From: Loktanella atrilutea
GTDB taxonomy: Bacteria; Pseudomonadota; Alphaproteobacteria; Rhodobacterales; Rhodobacteraceae
Assembly: GCF_900128995.1 (NCBI RefSeq)
Contig: NZ_FQUE01000012.1
Location: forward strand, 1-64,000
Length of the DNA stretch: 64,000 nucleotides
Direction: 5' to 3'
A program made the translations under genes and the position numbers. Numbering within the stretch: position 1 is the first letter of the stretch; every line of letters begins with the position of its first letter. The notes beneath the pieces were generated by a model. It was not told the DNA's origin. It saw only the letters and a list, made by a program, of their open reading frames with translations, and made no database searches. Positions 1 through 9,055 of this stretch are shown here, in pieces.

Positions 1-1791
1 CTCTACCTGTCCGACATCAACCCCCGCACCATCGTGAACGACGACGCCATTGTCGCCTTGGCCGCGAATATCCAAGAGCATGGCCTCATCCAAAGCCCGG
101 CAGGCCTGCGCGATGCCACTGGTAAGGTCGGGATCGTGGCGGGCGGACGCCGCTACCGCGCCTTGGCCCTTTTGCAGGACGACCCCCGGTTTCAGATCGT
201 CACCGTCCGCATGGCCCCCGATCAGGCGACCGCCGCGTTTTGGGCGACCAGCGAGAACGCGCAGTGCGAGGACTTGCACCCCGCAGACGAAATCCGCGAC
301 TTCGGCGCGATGGAGAAGCGCGGCGTGAAGGTCGCAGACATTGCCGTCGCCTATGGCGTCACCGAGAAGCACGTTTACCGCCGCTTGGCACTGTCCAATC
401 TGCCCGCCCCGGTACTGGACGCTTTGCGGGAAGGCAGCGTGAGCCTGTCCCAAGCCGCCGCGTTTACGATCAGCTACGACGAGGCCCTGACCTTGGAGGT
501 GCTGGCCCTTCACATGGAGCAAATCGCCAAAGGCTATGGCGGGTTGAACGACTACACCATCAAGACCCGCTTGAAACCCGGCAGCGTCAAAGGCACTGAC
601 CGCCGCGCCGTGTTTGTCGGTCTGGACGACTACAAGGCCGCAGGAGGCCGCATCGGTGGCGACCTGTTTGCCGACGTGACCACCTTTGACGACCCCGCTA
701 TTCTGGACGAGGTTTTTGCGGCCAAGCTGACCCAGACCGCAGCCGACTACCCCGCCGCGCATGGCTGGAAATGGGCCGAGGCGATCACCGAAAGCTACAT
801 CAGCTATCAATTCGATCAGGATCGCAAATTCGGCAAGGTCCATCCCGTCGAAGGCGAACTGACCGAGGCCGAGGCCGAGCGTTACGACGCACTGGCAGAA
901 CTGGCGAACGGCGATGCACTGGACGAAGAAGGCACAACTGAGCTGGACGCATTGCAGACCAAGAGGAACGGCGACTTTACCGCCGAGCAGCGGGCCACAG
1001 CCGGAGCCGTGATCTATGTCGCCAGCGACGGCAGCTTGAAGGTCGAGGCCGGTTTCTTCCGGGCCGAGGACAAGGCCGCAGCGGTCCAAGCGGGTATCTT
1101 GCAGCCGTCGCGCCATGCCTCGACCGAGGCCGCGCCGAAGTCGCCTATCTCTGACACCTTGCGCGGCGATCTGGACCGGATCGGCATAGGCGCACGGCAG
1201 AACGCGATGCTGGACGACCCGAAATTGGCGCTTCACCTTCTGGCCTTCCAGCTTTGCGGGAAGATGGGATACGACCGGGCCTTTGGCGTCCGCACCGACG
1301 AAGTGCCGAACGTCCCGACCACGGAAACAGGCTATGTGCTGGACAGGCGCCTGACCGTTTCTGACACCGACGACCGCAGCCCGTTCAATCGCGATCATGC
1401 CGCCGAATTTGCCAAGTTTCGCAAGCGGGGCGATGCAAAGATCATGGACCTGTTGAACCGTTATCTGGTCGCGCATCTGACCAGCAGCAGCCCTGACCTT
1501 GGTGCGATGATCGACAAGCTGACGAGCAAGCGCACCCGCGACACCTTCACACCGACCGCCGAAAACTTCTTCGGTCGCGTGAACGGCGCTTACCTTAATG
1601 ACCTGTGGAGCGACCTTCTGGGACTGGCAGCAGACCACCCTACCGTGACCATGTTCGAGAAGTTAAAGAAGGGCGAGAAGGCCGCAAAGCTGGAAAGCCT
1701 GTTTGCAGACCCGGTGACACGCACAGCCCTTGGCCTGTCGGAAGATCAGACCTGTCGGATCAACGCATGGCTTCCCGAAGGTATGGCCTGA
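1..1791 (+). CDS. ParB/RepB/Spo0J-like protein, 5' end outside window
   Basis: The frame is open from the first base, and residues before the first internal GTG (position 34) already read LYLSDINPRTIV, the usual start of a ParB N-terminal domain, so the true start lies upstream. Next come the ParB-like segment GIVAGGRRYRAL and a helix-turn-helix-like stretch, VADIAVAYGVTEKHVYRRL. The remaining ~400 residues are acidic and match nothing I recognise. At 596 or more residues it is about twice the length of a classical ParB. It is probably a DNA-binding ParB-fold protein carried by the plasmid rather than the main partition protein, because a separate repA-repB pair lies at 20.9-23.0 kb. Family call is firm; the role is inferred. 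Confidence 0.85.
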   Translation, partial: LYLSDINPRTIVNDDAIVALAANIQEHGLIQSPAGLRDATGKVGIVAGGRRYRALALLQDDPRFQIVTVRMAPDQATAAFWATSENAQCEDLHPADEIRDFGAMEKRGVKVADIAVAYGVTEKHVYRRLALSNLPAPVLDALREGSVSLSQAAAFTISYDEALTLEVLALHMEQIAKGYGGLNDYTIKTRLKPGSVKGTDRRAVFVGLDDYKAAGGRIGGDLFADVTTFDDPAILDEVFAAKLTQTAADYPAAHGWKWAEAITESYISYQFDQDRKFGKVHPVEGELTEAEAERYDALAELANGDALDEEGTTELDALQTKRNGDFTAEQRATAGAVIYVASDGSLKVEAGFFRAEDKAAAVQAGILQPSRHASTEAAPKSPISDTLRGDLDRIGIGARQNAMLDDPKLALHLLAFQLCGKMGYDRAFGVRTDEVPNVPTTETGYVLDRRLTVSDTDDRSPFNRDHAAEFAKFRKRGDAKIMDLLNRYLVAHLTSSSPDLGAMIDKLTSKRTRDTFTPTAENFFGRVNGAYLNDLWSDLLGLAADHPTVTMFEKLKKGEKAAKLESLFADPVTRTALGLSEDQTCRINAWLPEGMA

Positions 1792-1848
1792 CCAAAGCCG
1801 CAGGGCGGACACGCGCCCTGCCCCACCCATCCCGACCGGAGACAGACC

Positions 1849-2166
1849 ATGTCAGTTAAGACCTACACCGTCGCCATGCGGAACGGCCCGCCCGTCACCC
1901 GCAGGGGCCATATCGTCACCTTTACCCGCGCCGGTCAGCCAGCCGTCGCCGTGGCGCTTTACAAGACACGCGGAGGCTACAACGCCGACCACCCCCGCAC
2001 TGGCCGCTCGATCAGCACGTTCGACCAAGTGTGCCGGTTCGGAAAGGCCGTCACCTTGAAGGAGGCGAAAGACAGCCTTTTGATGATGCTAGACGAGTTG
2101 AAGGGCGACGAAGCATTGCGCCGCGTGGTAGACGGCTATGACGTGTTGAACCCAGATTTTCCGTAG
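1849..2166 (+). CDS. Hypothetical protein, 105 aa
   Basis: This ATG-started ORF sits 57 bases after the ParB-like gene with a GGAGA-type ribosome site just upstream (cggagacagacc before ATG), so it is probably co-transcribed. The product is basic in its first half (TRRGHIVTFTRAGQPAVAV) and acidic/helical at its C-terminus. I do not recognise a family and see no signal peptide or membrane segment. The same strand, close spacing and similar codon use support a real gene. Confidence 0.6.
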   Translation: MSVKTYTVAMRNGPPVTRRGHIVTFTRAGQPAVAVALYKTRGGYNADHPRTGRSISTFDQVCRFGKAVTLKEAKDSLLMMLDELKGDEALRRVVDGYDVLNPDFP

Positions 2167-2172
2167 GGCCGT

Positions 2173-2209
2173 GGCCGGTTCAAGACCGCCGATAGCGGTT
2201 GAACCGGCC
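2173..2209. terminator. Strong hairpin after the ParB-like operon
   Basis: Perfect 11-base arms GGCCGGTTCAA (2173-2183) and TTGAACCGGCC (2199-2209) begin seven bases after the stop codon at 2166, and inner bases CCGC/GCGG extend the stem. There is no T-run, so it may act as a transcript-end stabiliser or a bidirectional terminator rather than a classical intrinsic terminator. Confidence 0.5.
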
Positions 2210-2269
2210 CGCCCAACCTGCGACCGTTGACCCAGAGTTTCAGACTTTCCTTGTGGTGAGGAACGACCT

Positions 2270-2309
2270 GGCCCCGCATCGCGCTGACGCATTCCGTCCG
2301 GTGGGAGGC
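2270..2309 (+). repeat. Left copy of a 40-bp inverted repeat
   Basis: Bases 2270-2309 match the reverse complement of 13181-13220 at about 34 of 40 positions. Shared blocks include GGCCCCGC, GCTGACGCATTCCG and CGGTGGGAGGC. Similarity stops sharply on the outer side of both copies, as expected of the ends of a mobile segment, but no target duplication was found. Confidence 0.55.
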
Positions 2310-2401
2310 CTGAACAACCTGACCTGTCGCGCAACGCGCGGCAGGTTCTTGTATTTTAAGCGGATTTTCTGAAGGAATGAACAAGAAAAAGAGGCCGTAA
2401 A

Positions 2402-2421
2402 TCCGAGATTTTTTTCTCGGA
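2402..2421. other. Stem-loop TCCGAGA-T6-TCTCGGA
   Basis: A perfect 7-base stem encloses six T residues in the gap before the transposase-like gene. The rest of 2167-2641 contains no convincing ORF. The function of the hairpin is unknown; it may be a structured leader. Confidence 0.35.
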
Positions 2422-2641
2422 CTGCCGCGTCAGCTGTGGCGGAGCGGAGGACTCCCTCCCACGTTGGAAAGTTTTCTGCTTCGTTTACAAACGATACAGC
2501 CAATATTCATTGACGACAAGCTTGACCCTCGCGCAACCGCGGGACTGCGGACGATTGTCCGTATCAACTTCAATTCATGCGGATTATCTGGTCTATGGTC
2601 GAAAACACCTTGGGGCAGAGCCGCGGAAATCCGGGGTTCTG

Positions 2642-5026
2642 ATGGCAGGCTTGGCAACTTTTAACTTCAAGCTCTCGCAGCTCTATCCGGGCGCGGGGGA
2701 GCACCGCATCAACACTTGCGCAAACCCGGACTGTTCGAACTTCGGACAACCGTTGACCGCTCGCGCGAACCGTATTTCGAAGTGGAAAGAAAGGCGGCCG
2801 GACGCTACTCCCGAGCAGCTACATCTCGTCGAGACGCACGGGCCCGGGGCCTACAAGCTCGCTGGTGCCGACAAGAAGCACCGCCGAGTTTCTTGCGTGT
2901 TCGCCTATCAGGACGAGCCACATGTGTGGTCCGATCAGCGCACGGTCCGGTGCCTCGGCCAAACCCACGAAAGCAGAGTCTGCAACTCCGGCTTTTCGAT
3001 CCTGTCGCCGGAGCACCTGGAAGAGGAGATTGAACGGCTTCGGAACTTCAATGGCGTTCTGGACGGACCCTCCTGCGGAGCCTGTGGCAAGCGGTTCTTG
3101 GATGATCCTGACGAGTTCGCGCTCGATGGCGTCCACGAGCGAACGAAAGACCACGAAGGAAATCCCCTTCATAGGAGGAAGACGCCCTCGTCTCTTCGCG
3201 TGCTTCACAAACCCTGCCGTGGGAAGAAAGGTGCGCGGTTTTCTGTTGCGCTGCCGCATGCTGGGCAAAAAACGACCGCCGACAATCTCAAGATACTCGG
3301 CGCAGTGCTGAACAGCGCAGGGATCGTCGATATCCAGCGGATAATCGGGACCGCCGCAACCGGCAAGAAGATTGGCATGTCCCGGATCTACGACAGGATC
3401 GAATGGCTCGAAGGGGTATTCCTGGCCTACGAGCGCGAGATGCTCCGGCGGTGGAAGAAGAAGGTCGAGCAAAGCGGTGAAGCGATCGAGCACCTACTCA
3501 GCCACGATGACATGGTCCTCACGGTAAACTGGGAGACCTCGACAGACCGGCGGAACACGCAACTTAACTGTGCGGTCACAGCTGACGCCCGAAGTGGCTT
3601 TGTCTACCGTCTCGATGTCGACTTCGATCCCAGTGCTACGCCTCTGGACATGTTTAACGCCACCTACCTCGATGAGGCCGGGATGCCGCAAAACCTCGAA
3701 CAGCAATATCCCAACAGCGACGTGCAGACGGTTCCGAAGTTCTCCTGGCAACGGCCGACTGGGCGGTATCACGAACCGCAGTTCTTTGCCGCCTGCGTCA
3801 ACGAAATCAAGGCATTCCAGAGCCGGGCGAGACGTCGAATGCCGAAGAAAGGCAAGCCCCAACGGACCGAGAGGGACGAGGTGATCGCCCGCACGAACGG
3901 CATGATCGCCAATATCCGGATGATCTCAGAGGGGTGGTTCGGCTTTCCGATCGACAAATCCGAGGAGCGTGGTTCTTTCAAGGGGGTCACGACCAAGGAT
4001 ATCTATACCAAGGCCGCCCATTTCGCGCTTCTGAAGGAGCTGCTCCCACGCGGGTCGATTGTCCTGACCACGGAACAGGAAGCGACCCTGCCGCTCCTGC
4101 TGCCGCATATCTTCGACGAAGAAATCCGGGAAGACCGCTTCGCGTGGCTGGCCATGACATTCAACAAAAAGGCCACGAAGCCGGAAAAACTCGGAAAGGT
4201 AAAAGAGTATCGCAAGGCGCGACGGCGCTTTCACAACGAGGGTATGTATGCCGGGCGCTTCGACCCCGGGACGGATGCGCAGATTGTAAGCGAGGCATTC
4301 ATCGCTGACCGTATGGAGACAGCTCTCCGTGGCACCGCTGCGCACTATCAGATCTCGAACTTCCGGTCCAAGGCATTCCCATTGCTCTGGGTCCGATCCA
4401 TGACTCAGGCAAGTGGAGAGATTGACAAGACCGTCGGTTTCCCGATCTTGCCACGCCACCTGCGCAGGAGGCTGAAGAAGGTGCCGTTCGACCAGGAAGA
4501 CCTGAGCCAAGACCTGCGCGAAGAGCTCGCGCCTTGGGTCTACAAGGCCACGCTTCAGCCGGTCAGCTCCTTCATGAACTCTCTGCGCGAAAGGATGAGT
4601 GTCGCCGCCCGGGCTGGCAGTGGAGGTGCCCGCGTCGGCGGCTCTTACATCCAGGGCGCGATCTTCAATCCCAAGACGCTGATCGCGCTCCTGAACATCT
4701 ACCGCGTTCACTACAACTTCTTCGAACCGCGGCCCTACGCATGTCCCTACGAGGAGATCGACGACATTATAGATCCACCAAAGCTGACACCGCGCGCCCT
4801 CAGGATACCTGGGACTGATGAGTTCGTGGATCTACCGCCACGGGCGCGGCGCTCGCGTGCGCGAATGACGCCAGCCATGCGACACGGGATGGATGCTTAC
4901 ACGAAGCGCAAGGATGGAACGCTGGACCCGCCCGACATCTATCGACTGCTGTATCGCCCATGGCTCTACATGGGAACCAAGATCGGGACCAGGTTCGAGC
5001 AATCTCGCAAAAGCACAGCGACTTAA
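2642..5026 (+). CDS. Large transposase-like protein, ~794 aa
   Basis: The N-terminus has a zinc-knuckle pattern like IS1/IS1595-type elements (TCANPDCSNFGQ), with later Cys pairs CGACGKRF and VCNSGFS. A middle block, MVLTVNWETSTDRRNTQL followed by SGFVYRLDVDFDP, resembles the catalytic core of a group of large uncharacterised transposases. The C-terminal third is very basic. I chose the ATG at 2642 because the alternative start at 2510 adds 44 residues of unconvincing sequence. The gene lies just inside the left 40-bp repeat, which fits a mobile segment, but I cannot name the IS family, and one expected catalytic Asp may be Asn (VNWE). Confidence 0.6.
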   Translation: MAGLATFNFKLSQLYPGAGEHRINTCANPDCSNFGQPLTARANRISKWKERRPDATPEQLHLVETHGPGAYKLAGADKKHRRVSCVFAYQDEPHVWSDQRTVRCLGQTHESRVCNSGFSILSPEHLEEEIERLRNFNGVLDGPSCGACGKRFLDDPDEFALDGVHERTKDHEGNPLHRRKTPSSLRVLHKPCRGKKGARFSVALPHAGQKTTADNLKILGAVLNSAGIVDIQRIIGTAATGKKIGMSRIYDRIEWLEGVFLAYEREMLRRWKKKVEQSGEAIEHLLSHDDMVLTVNWETSTDRRNTQLNCAVTADARSGFVYRLDVDFDPSATPLDMFNATYLDEAGMPQNLEQQYPNSDVQTVPKFSWQRPTGRYHEPQFFAACVNEIKAFQSRARRRMPKKGKPQRTERDEVIARTNGMIANIRMISEGWFGFPIDKSEERGSFKGVTTKDIYTKAAHFALLKELLPRGSIVLTTEQEATLPLLLPHIFDEEIREDRFAWLAMTFNKKATKPEKLGKVKEYRKARRRFHNEGMYAGRFDPGTDAQIVSEAFIADRMETALRGTAAHYQISNFRSKAFPLLWVRSMTQASGEIDKTVGFPILPRHLRRRLKKVPFDQEDLSQDLREELAPWVYKATLQPVSSFMNSLRERMSVAARAGSGGARVGGSYIQGAIFNPKTLIALLNIYRVHYNFFEPRPYACPYEEIDDIIDPPKLTPRALRIPGTDEFVDLPPRARRSRARMTPAMRHGMDAYTKRKDGTLDPPDIYRLLYRPWLYMGTKIGTRFEQSRKSTAT

Positions 5027-5162
5027 GCCATGAGAGGTTTATAGCTCATCGCCAGCTTTCGAAAATCAGGGGACCATACAAAATGTATCAGGCAGCTATG
5101 CGGGACAAAGCTGCCGTTCACCTTCTCAAACGAATGTCATGTCAGCATAATGAGGCAGCCAT

Positions 5163-5573
5163 TCAAGTTGCCTCGACGGATGTGATTTCCGCCATCTCGA
5201 TCAACTGGATCAGATTGCCGCAGGTGTCGTTCAAAATGGCCATACGGACATTTCCTGCATCGAGCGGCTCCTGGACGAATATCACTCCCAATCCAGCCAG
5301 CCTCCGCCACTCTTGGTCCAAATTCTCCACTTGGAATGAATGCGCAGGAATGCCTTCGGACAACAGCGCATCCTTGTAGGGCTTCACAGCCGGATGATCG
5401 CTCGGCTCGAGAAGGAGTTCGGTCCCATCCAGAGCGTCGGGTGAGACCACGGTCAGCCAGCGATGATCGCCCAACGGAACGTTATTTTTCACCCTAAAAT
5501 TTAAAATATCCGTGTAGAATTTTTCTGCCTTGTTCTGATCATCGACAAAGATGCTGGTGACATAGATCTTCAT
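5163..5573 (-). CDS. VOC (glyoxalase/bleomycin-resistance fold) protein
   Basis: The 136-residue product has the single-module VOC pattern: an N-terminal MKIYVTSIFVDDQNKAEKFY strand-helix, a central TELLLEP metal-ligand region, and C-terminal MAILNDTCGNLIQLIEM. Such proteins are usually metal-dependent lyases, dioxygenases or resistance proteins and the substrate cannot be read from sequence. A good ribosome site (ggagttggagg) precedes the ATG at 5573. It stands alone, convergent with the transposase-like gene. Confidence 0.85.
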   Translation of the reverse strand: MKIYVTSIFVDDQNKAEKFYTDILNFRVKNNVPLGDHRWLTVVSPDALDGTELLLEPSDHPAVKPYKDALLSEGIPAHSFQVENLDQEWRRLAGLGVIFVQEPLDAGNVRMAILNDTCGNLIQLIEMAEITSVEAT

Positions 5574-5753
5574 GATGCCTCCAACTCCTGTTGTTCACCT
5601 ATCGGAGTGCGCTTCCGGAGTAAGCGCAAGATTTGGTCAAGAGCTGTCCAGGGTGCGGCCCGCAGACAACTCGCATTCGACCCGGGGGGAGGCCATTCCG
5701 GCGTCGGCCCCCCGACCTTGGCGCTGACCCTGCATTTGAAAGTTGTTCAGCAA

Positions 5754-6002
5754 TCACAAGTTTTCAGCCAGCCGGTCCAGTGCGTCGGCGATCGCTTTAT
5801 AGGAAGGATGCGTGTGCATCCGGGACATCCGACGATAGAAGCGCTTGTAATGTGGCAGACGGTAAAGCGGGTGGGCGACTCCGGAGCCGCGGGCAAAGTG
5901 CAGTCTGAAACTCACCCCTTCCACCCGTGCCATCACCTGCGGCGTGCCGTCTGGATCGCCGGCGATCTCCGCTGATACACTTGAAGGCTGTGCCAAGGTC
6001 AT
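5754..6002 (-). CDS. Small protein coupled to RND permease, 82 aa
   Basis: Its ATG (6000-6002) overlaps the stop of the RND permease gene by four bases, a typical translational coupling, so it is the last gene of the efflux operon. The product starts MTLAQPSSVSAEIAGD, has a hydrophilic, Arg/His-rich second half (YKRFYRRMSRMHTHPSY), and has no membrane segment. I do not recognise the family. Confidence 0.6.
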   Translation of the reverse strand: MTLAQPSSVSAEIAGDPDGTPQVMARVEGVSFRLHFARGSGVAHPLYRLPHYKRFYRRMSRMHTHPSYKAIADALDRLAENL

Positions 6003-9000
6003 GTTGCCTTCTCCGGTGCGGGTTGGTTCGCGCCAAGCGTGTTGACCAGCATCCTGCGGGCCTTTGCCTTCAGACTGTCGATCACGCTGAACAGCGATGG
6101 CACGAAGAGCAACGACAACACGGTGGACAGGAGCAGACCACCAATGACGGCGATGGCCATCGGTGCACGGAACTCGCCACCGGTCCCGACGGCCAGGGCC
6201 GAGGGCACCATGCCTGCCGTCATTGCGATCGTCGTCATGATGATGGGACGGGCGCGCTTGTGGCAAGCGTCCAGCATGGCGGCAGACTTTTCGACACCAC
6301 CGGACATCGCCTCCAGCGCGAACTCCACCAGCATGATCGCGTTCTTGGTCACGATCCCCATCAGCATCAGGAACCCGATGATGACCGACAAGCCAATGCC
6401 GGAGCCGTAGATGTAAAGCGCGAAGATTGCGCCACCGATGGCCAGCGGCAGGGACAGCAGAATGGTGATCGGTGTGACGAAGCTGGAGAAGAGCAGCACC
6501 AGCACGACGTAGACCAGCAGGATGCCCGCCCCCATCGCAATGGCGAACTGGCCGAAAATGTCGCCCATGACTTCGGCGTCGCCGGCGCTCTGGATCTGGG
6601 TGCCTTCGGGCATGTTCTGTGCGATGGGCAGCGCGTCGATGGCCGTTGTCGCCTGACCCAGCATCGCCCCACCCGACAGGTCAGCCTCGACGGAGGTGCG
6701 GAACTGGCGGTCATAGCGTTCGATGGAACTGGCGCCGGTCGCCAGCGCAACGTCAGCCACGGCACCCAGAGGGACCGGCGCACCGGTGGTGCTGGGCACG
6801 CGCAATCCGCCCATCAGAGTCAGATCGTTGCGCACGTTTTCCGACAAGCGCACGAGGATCGGCACCTGACGGGTGCCGGTGTTGAACTGCGCGACATTCG
6901 CTCCGCTGTCACCGATGGTGGCGACACGGATGGTATTGGCCAGTGCGGCGGCGGTGACACCCATTTCGGCGGCAAGCTCGGGCTTTGGCGTAATCTGGAT
7001 TTCCGGCCGGGTCAGCGCGGAGGTGGTCGACGCACCGGAGACCTGCGGCAGATCGTTCATCGCTGCGGCCAGTTCTTTAGCCGCAGCGGCGGCGGCCTCT
7101 TCTGTATCACCCAGCACGCTCATTGCGATGTCACGCGCGCCGCTGTCGTTCAGCACCGTCAGACGCACGTCGGGGAAATCCGTCAGCATGGCGTCGATCT
7201 GATCCTGGATTACGAAAGACGTGCGGTCGCGGTCGCCCTTCTGGCCCAGATTGACGACGATATTGGCCTTGGTGTCTGAACTGCCGTCCACGAAGACATT
7301 GGTGACTTCGGGGATGTCGCGCACGATCGCGGTAACTGCACGGGCGGCGGCACGGGTATCGTCCATGCTGGACCCCGGCGGGAGCTCGAGCGAGATGTTG
7401 GTGCGGCCGGTATCCGCAGGCGGCACGAATTCCGTCGGCAGCAATGTGGCGGAAAAGATCGAGCCTGCGAAAATGCCGACGCCCAGCAGAAGGGTGATCG
7501 TGCGATTGCGCAGGGTCCAGCGCAGGATCGCCATGTAGCCGCGCATGATGAAGCCGTCCTTTTCCTCTTCCTCTGGTGCTACGCCATCGCGCAGGAAATA
7601 GGCGGCCATCATCGGTGTGATCAGGCGTGCGACGAGCAGCGAGAACAGGACCGCAACAGCGACCGTCAGGCCGAACTGCTTGAAGAACTGGCCTGCGATG
7701 CCGGACATGAAGCTGACGGGCGCGAAGACCGCGACGATGGTAAAGCTGATCGCAATGACCGTCGTGCCGATCTCCGAGGCGGCTTCCTCCGTCGCCTCGT
7801 AAGCCGGTTTACCCATGTGGATGTGTCTGACGATATTCTCGATTTCCACGATGGCGTCGTCGACAAGGATGCCGGTCACCAGCGTGATCCCCAGCAAAGA
7901 TACAGTGTTGAGCGAAAATCCAAGATAGTTCATCACGATGAAGGTCGGGATGATCGACAGCGGCAAGGCGACAGCGGTGATGAGCGTTGCGCGCCAGTTC
8001 TTGAGGAAAATGAACACGACGATAATCGCGAGGGCCGCCCCTTCGTAAAGCGTGTCCATGGCCGAATGATAGTTGCCTTCGGTATAGATCGTGGCGTCGT
8101 CGATCAGCGAGAACGTGACACCGGGATAGGCGGCGGTCAGATCCTCAATGACGGCCTTGGCGTTGTCGGCAGCCACAAGATCGCTTTTGCCGGTTGCGCG
8201 AAACACACCAAAGGCCACGACCGGATTACCGTCGAACATGGCAAAGCTGGCGGCGTCGGACGATCCGTCGCTGACCTTGCCCAGATCGTCCAGACGCACG
8301 GTGCGGCCGGACCCGAGGGTAATGGGCGTTGCTGCCAGTTCCTCCAGCGTGGCCACGGCCCCCAATGCACGGATCGAGAATTGCTGACCCGCAAGGTCGC
8401 CTTCGCCACCGCCCATATCCACGTTGACCTGGCGCAGCTGCGTGTTCACGTCAGCCGCCGTCAGCCCCAGCGCCAGCAAGCGGTTGGCATCAAGATTGAC
8501 CTCGATCGCCTGTTCGGCGCCACCGATGCGGGTGACCTTGCCAACGCCTTCGACAGCGCTGATCTCACGGGCGGCGACCTCATCGACAAAGTAAGAAAGC
8601 TCCTCGATGGACTTGGTGGTGTCGCTGACGGCATAGGTCAGGATCGCCTGCCCCGTGACATCGACGCGCTGCACCTGCGGTTCCTGTGCGCTGTCGGGCA
8701 GTTCGCCGCGCACAGATGCGACGGCATCTTTGGTATCATTCAAAGCGCGGTCGGTATCGGTTTCGATAGCAAATTCGATGGTGATGTTGGCGTAGCCATC
8801 GGTTGCGGTGGCCGTCACATGCTTGACGCCGGGCACATCCGACACTGCGCTTTCAATAGGCTTGACGATCTGGGTGGAAATTTCCGATGGGGCCGCACCG
8901 GGCTGACTGACGCCGACGGTGACAATGGGAATATCGATGTTGGGCATCTGCGTGACCGGCAGCGAGAAGAAGCTGACCATGCCAACGATGCACAGCACCA

Positions 9001-9055
9001 GGAAAAGAGCGAGCGAGGGGACGGGGCGACGGATCGCCCAGGTGGACATATTCAT
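5999..9055 (-). CDS. RND efflux transporter permease (AcrB/MexB-like)
   Basis: This 1018-residue inner-membrane pump has the typical N-terminus (STWAIRRPVPSLALFL), two large periplasmic loops and twelve predicted membrane helices. The proton-relay aspartates are in GILVDDAIVEIENIVRHI, and the second half repeats the pattern (LMGIVTKNAIMLVEFAL). RND permeases exchange protons for drugs or other hydrophobic compounds. Its ATG overlaps the stop of the upstream adaptor gene by four bases. With the adaptor and the outer-membrane gene on the other strand it would form a tripartite pump. Full length and apparently intact. Confidence 0.95.
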   Translation of the reverse strand: MNMSTWAIRRPVPSLALFLVLCIVGMVSFFSLPVTQMPNIDIPIVTVGVSQPGAAPSEISTQIVKPIESAVSDVPGVKHVTATATDGYANITIEFAIETDTDRALNDTKDAVASVRGELPDSAQEPQVQRVDVTGQAILTYAVSDTTKSIEELSYFVDEVAAREISAVEGVGKVTRIGGAEQAIEVNLDANRLLALGLTAADVNTQLRQVNVDMGGGEGDLAGQQFSIRALGAVATLEELAATPITLGSGRTVRLDDLGKVSDGSSDAASFAMFDGNPVVAFGVFRATGKSDLVAADNAKAVIEDLTAAYPGVTFSLIDDATIYTEGNYHSAMDTLYEGAALAIIVVFIFLKNWRATLITAVALPLSIIPTFIVMNYLGFSLNTVSLLGITLVTGILVDDAIVEIENIVRHIHMGKPAYEATEEAASEIGTTVIAISFTIVAVFAPVSFMSGIAGQFFKQFGLTVAVAVLFSLLVARLITPMMAAYFLRDGVAPEEEEKDGFIMRGYMAILRWTLRNRTITLLLGVGIFAGSIFSATLLPTEFVPPADTGRTNISLELPPGSSMDDTRAAARAVTAIVRDIPEVTNVFVDGSSDTKANIVVNLGQKGDRDRTSFVIQDQIDAMLTDFPDVRLTVLNDSGARDIAMSVLGDTEEAAAAAAKELAAAMNDLPQVSGASTTSALTRPEIQITPKPELAAEMGVTAAALANTIRVATIGDSGANVAQFNTGTRQVPILVRLSENVRNDLTLMGGLRVPSTTGAPVPLGAVADVALATGASSIERYDRQFRTSVEADLSGGAMLGQATTAIDALPIAQNMPEGTQIQSAGDAEVMGDIFGQFAIAMGAGILLVYVVLVLLFSSFVTPITILLSLPLAIGGAIFALYIYGSGIGLSVIIGFLMLMGIVTKNAIMLVEFALEAMSGGVEKSAAMLDACHKRARPIIMTTIAMTAGMVPSALAVGTGGEFRAPMAIAVIGGLLLSTVLSLLFVPSLFSVIDSLKAKARRMLVNTLGANQPAPEKAT

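Noticed and set aside
2819-4711. Minus-strand ORFs of 224 and 261 aa within the transposase-like gene
   Set aside because: Plus strand shows zinc-knuckle and core motifs; the minus products do not.
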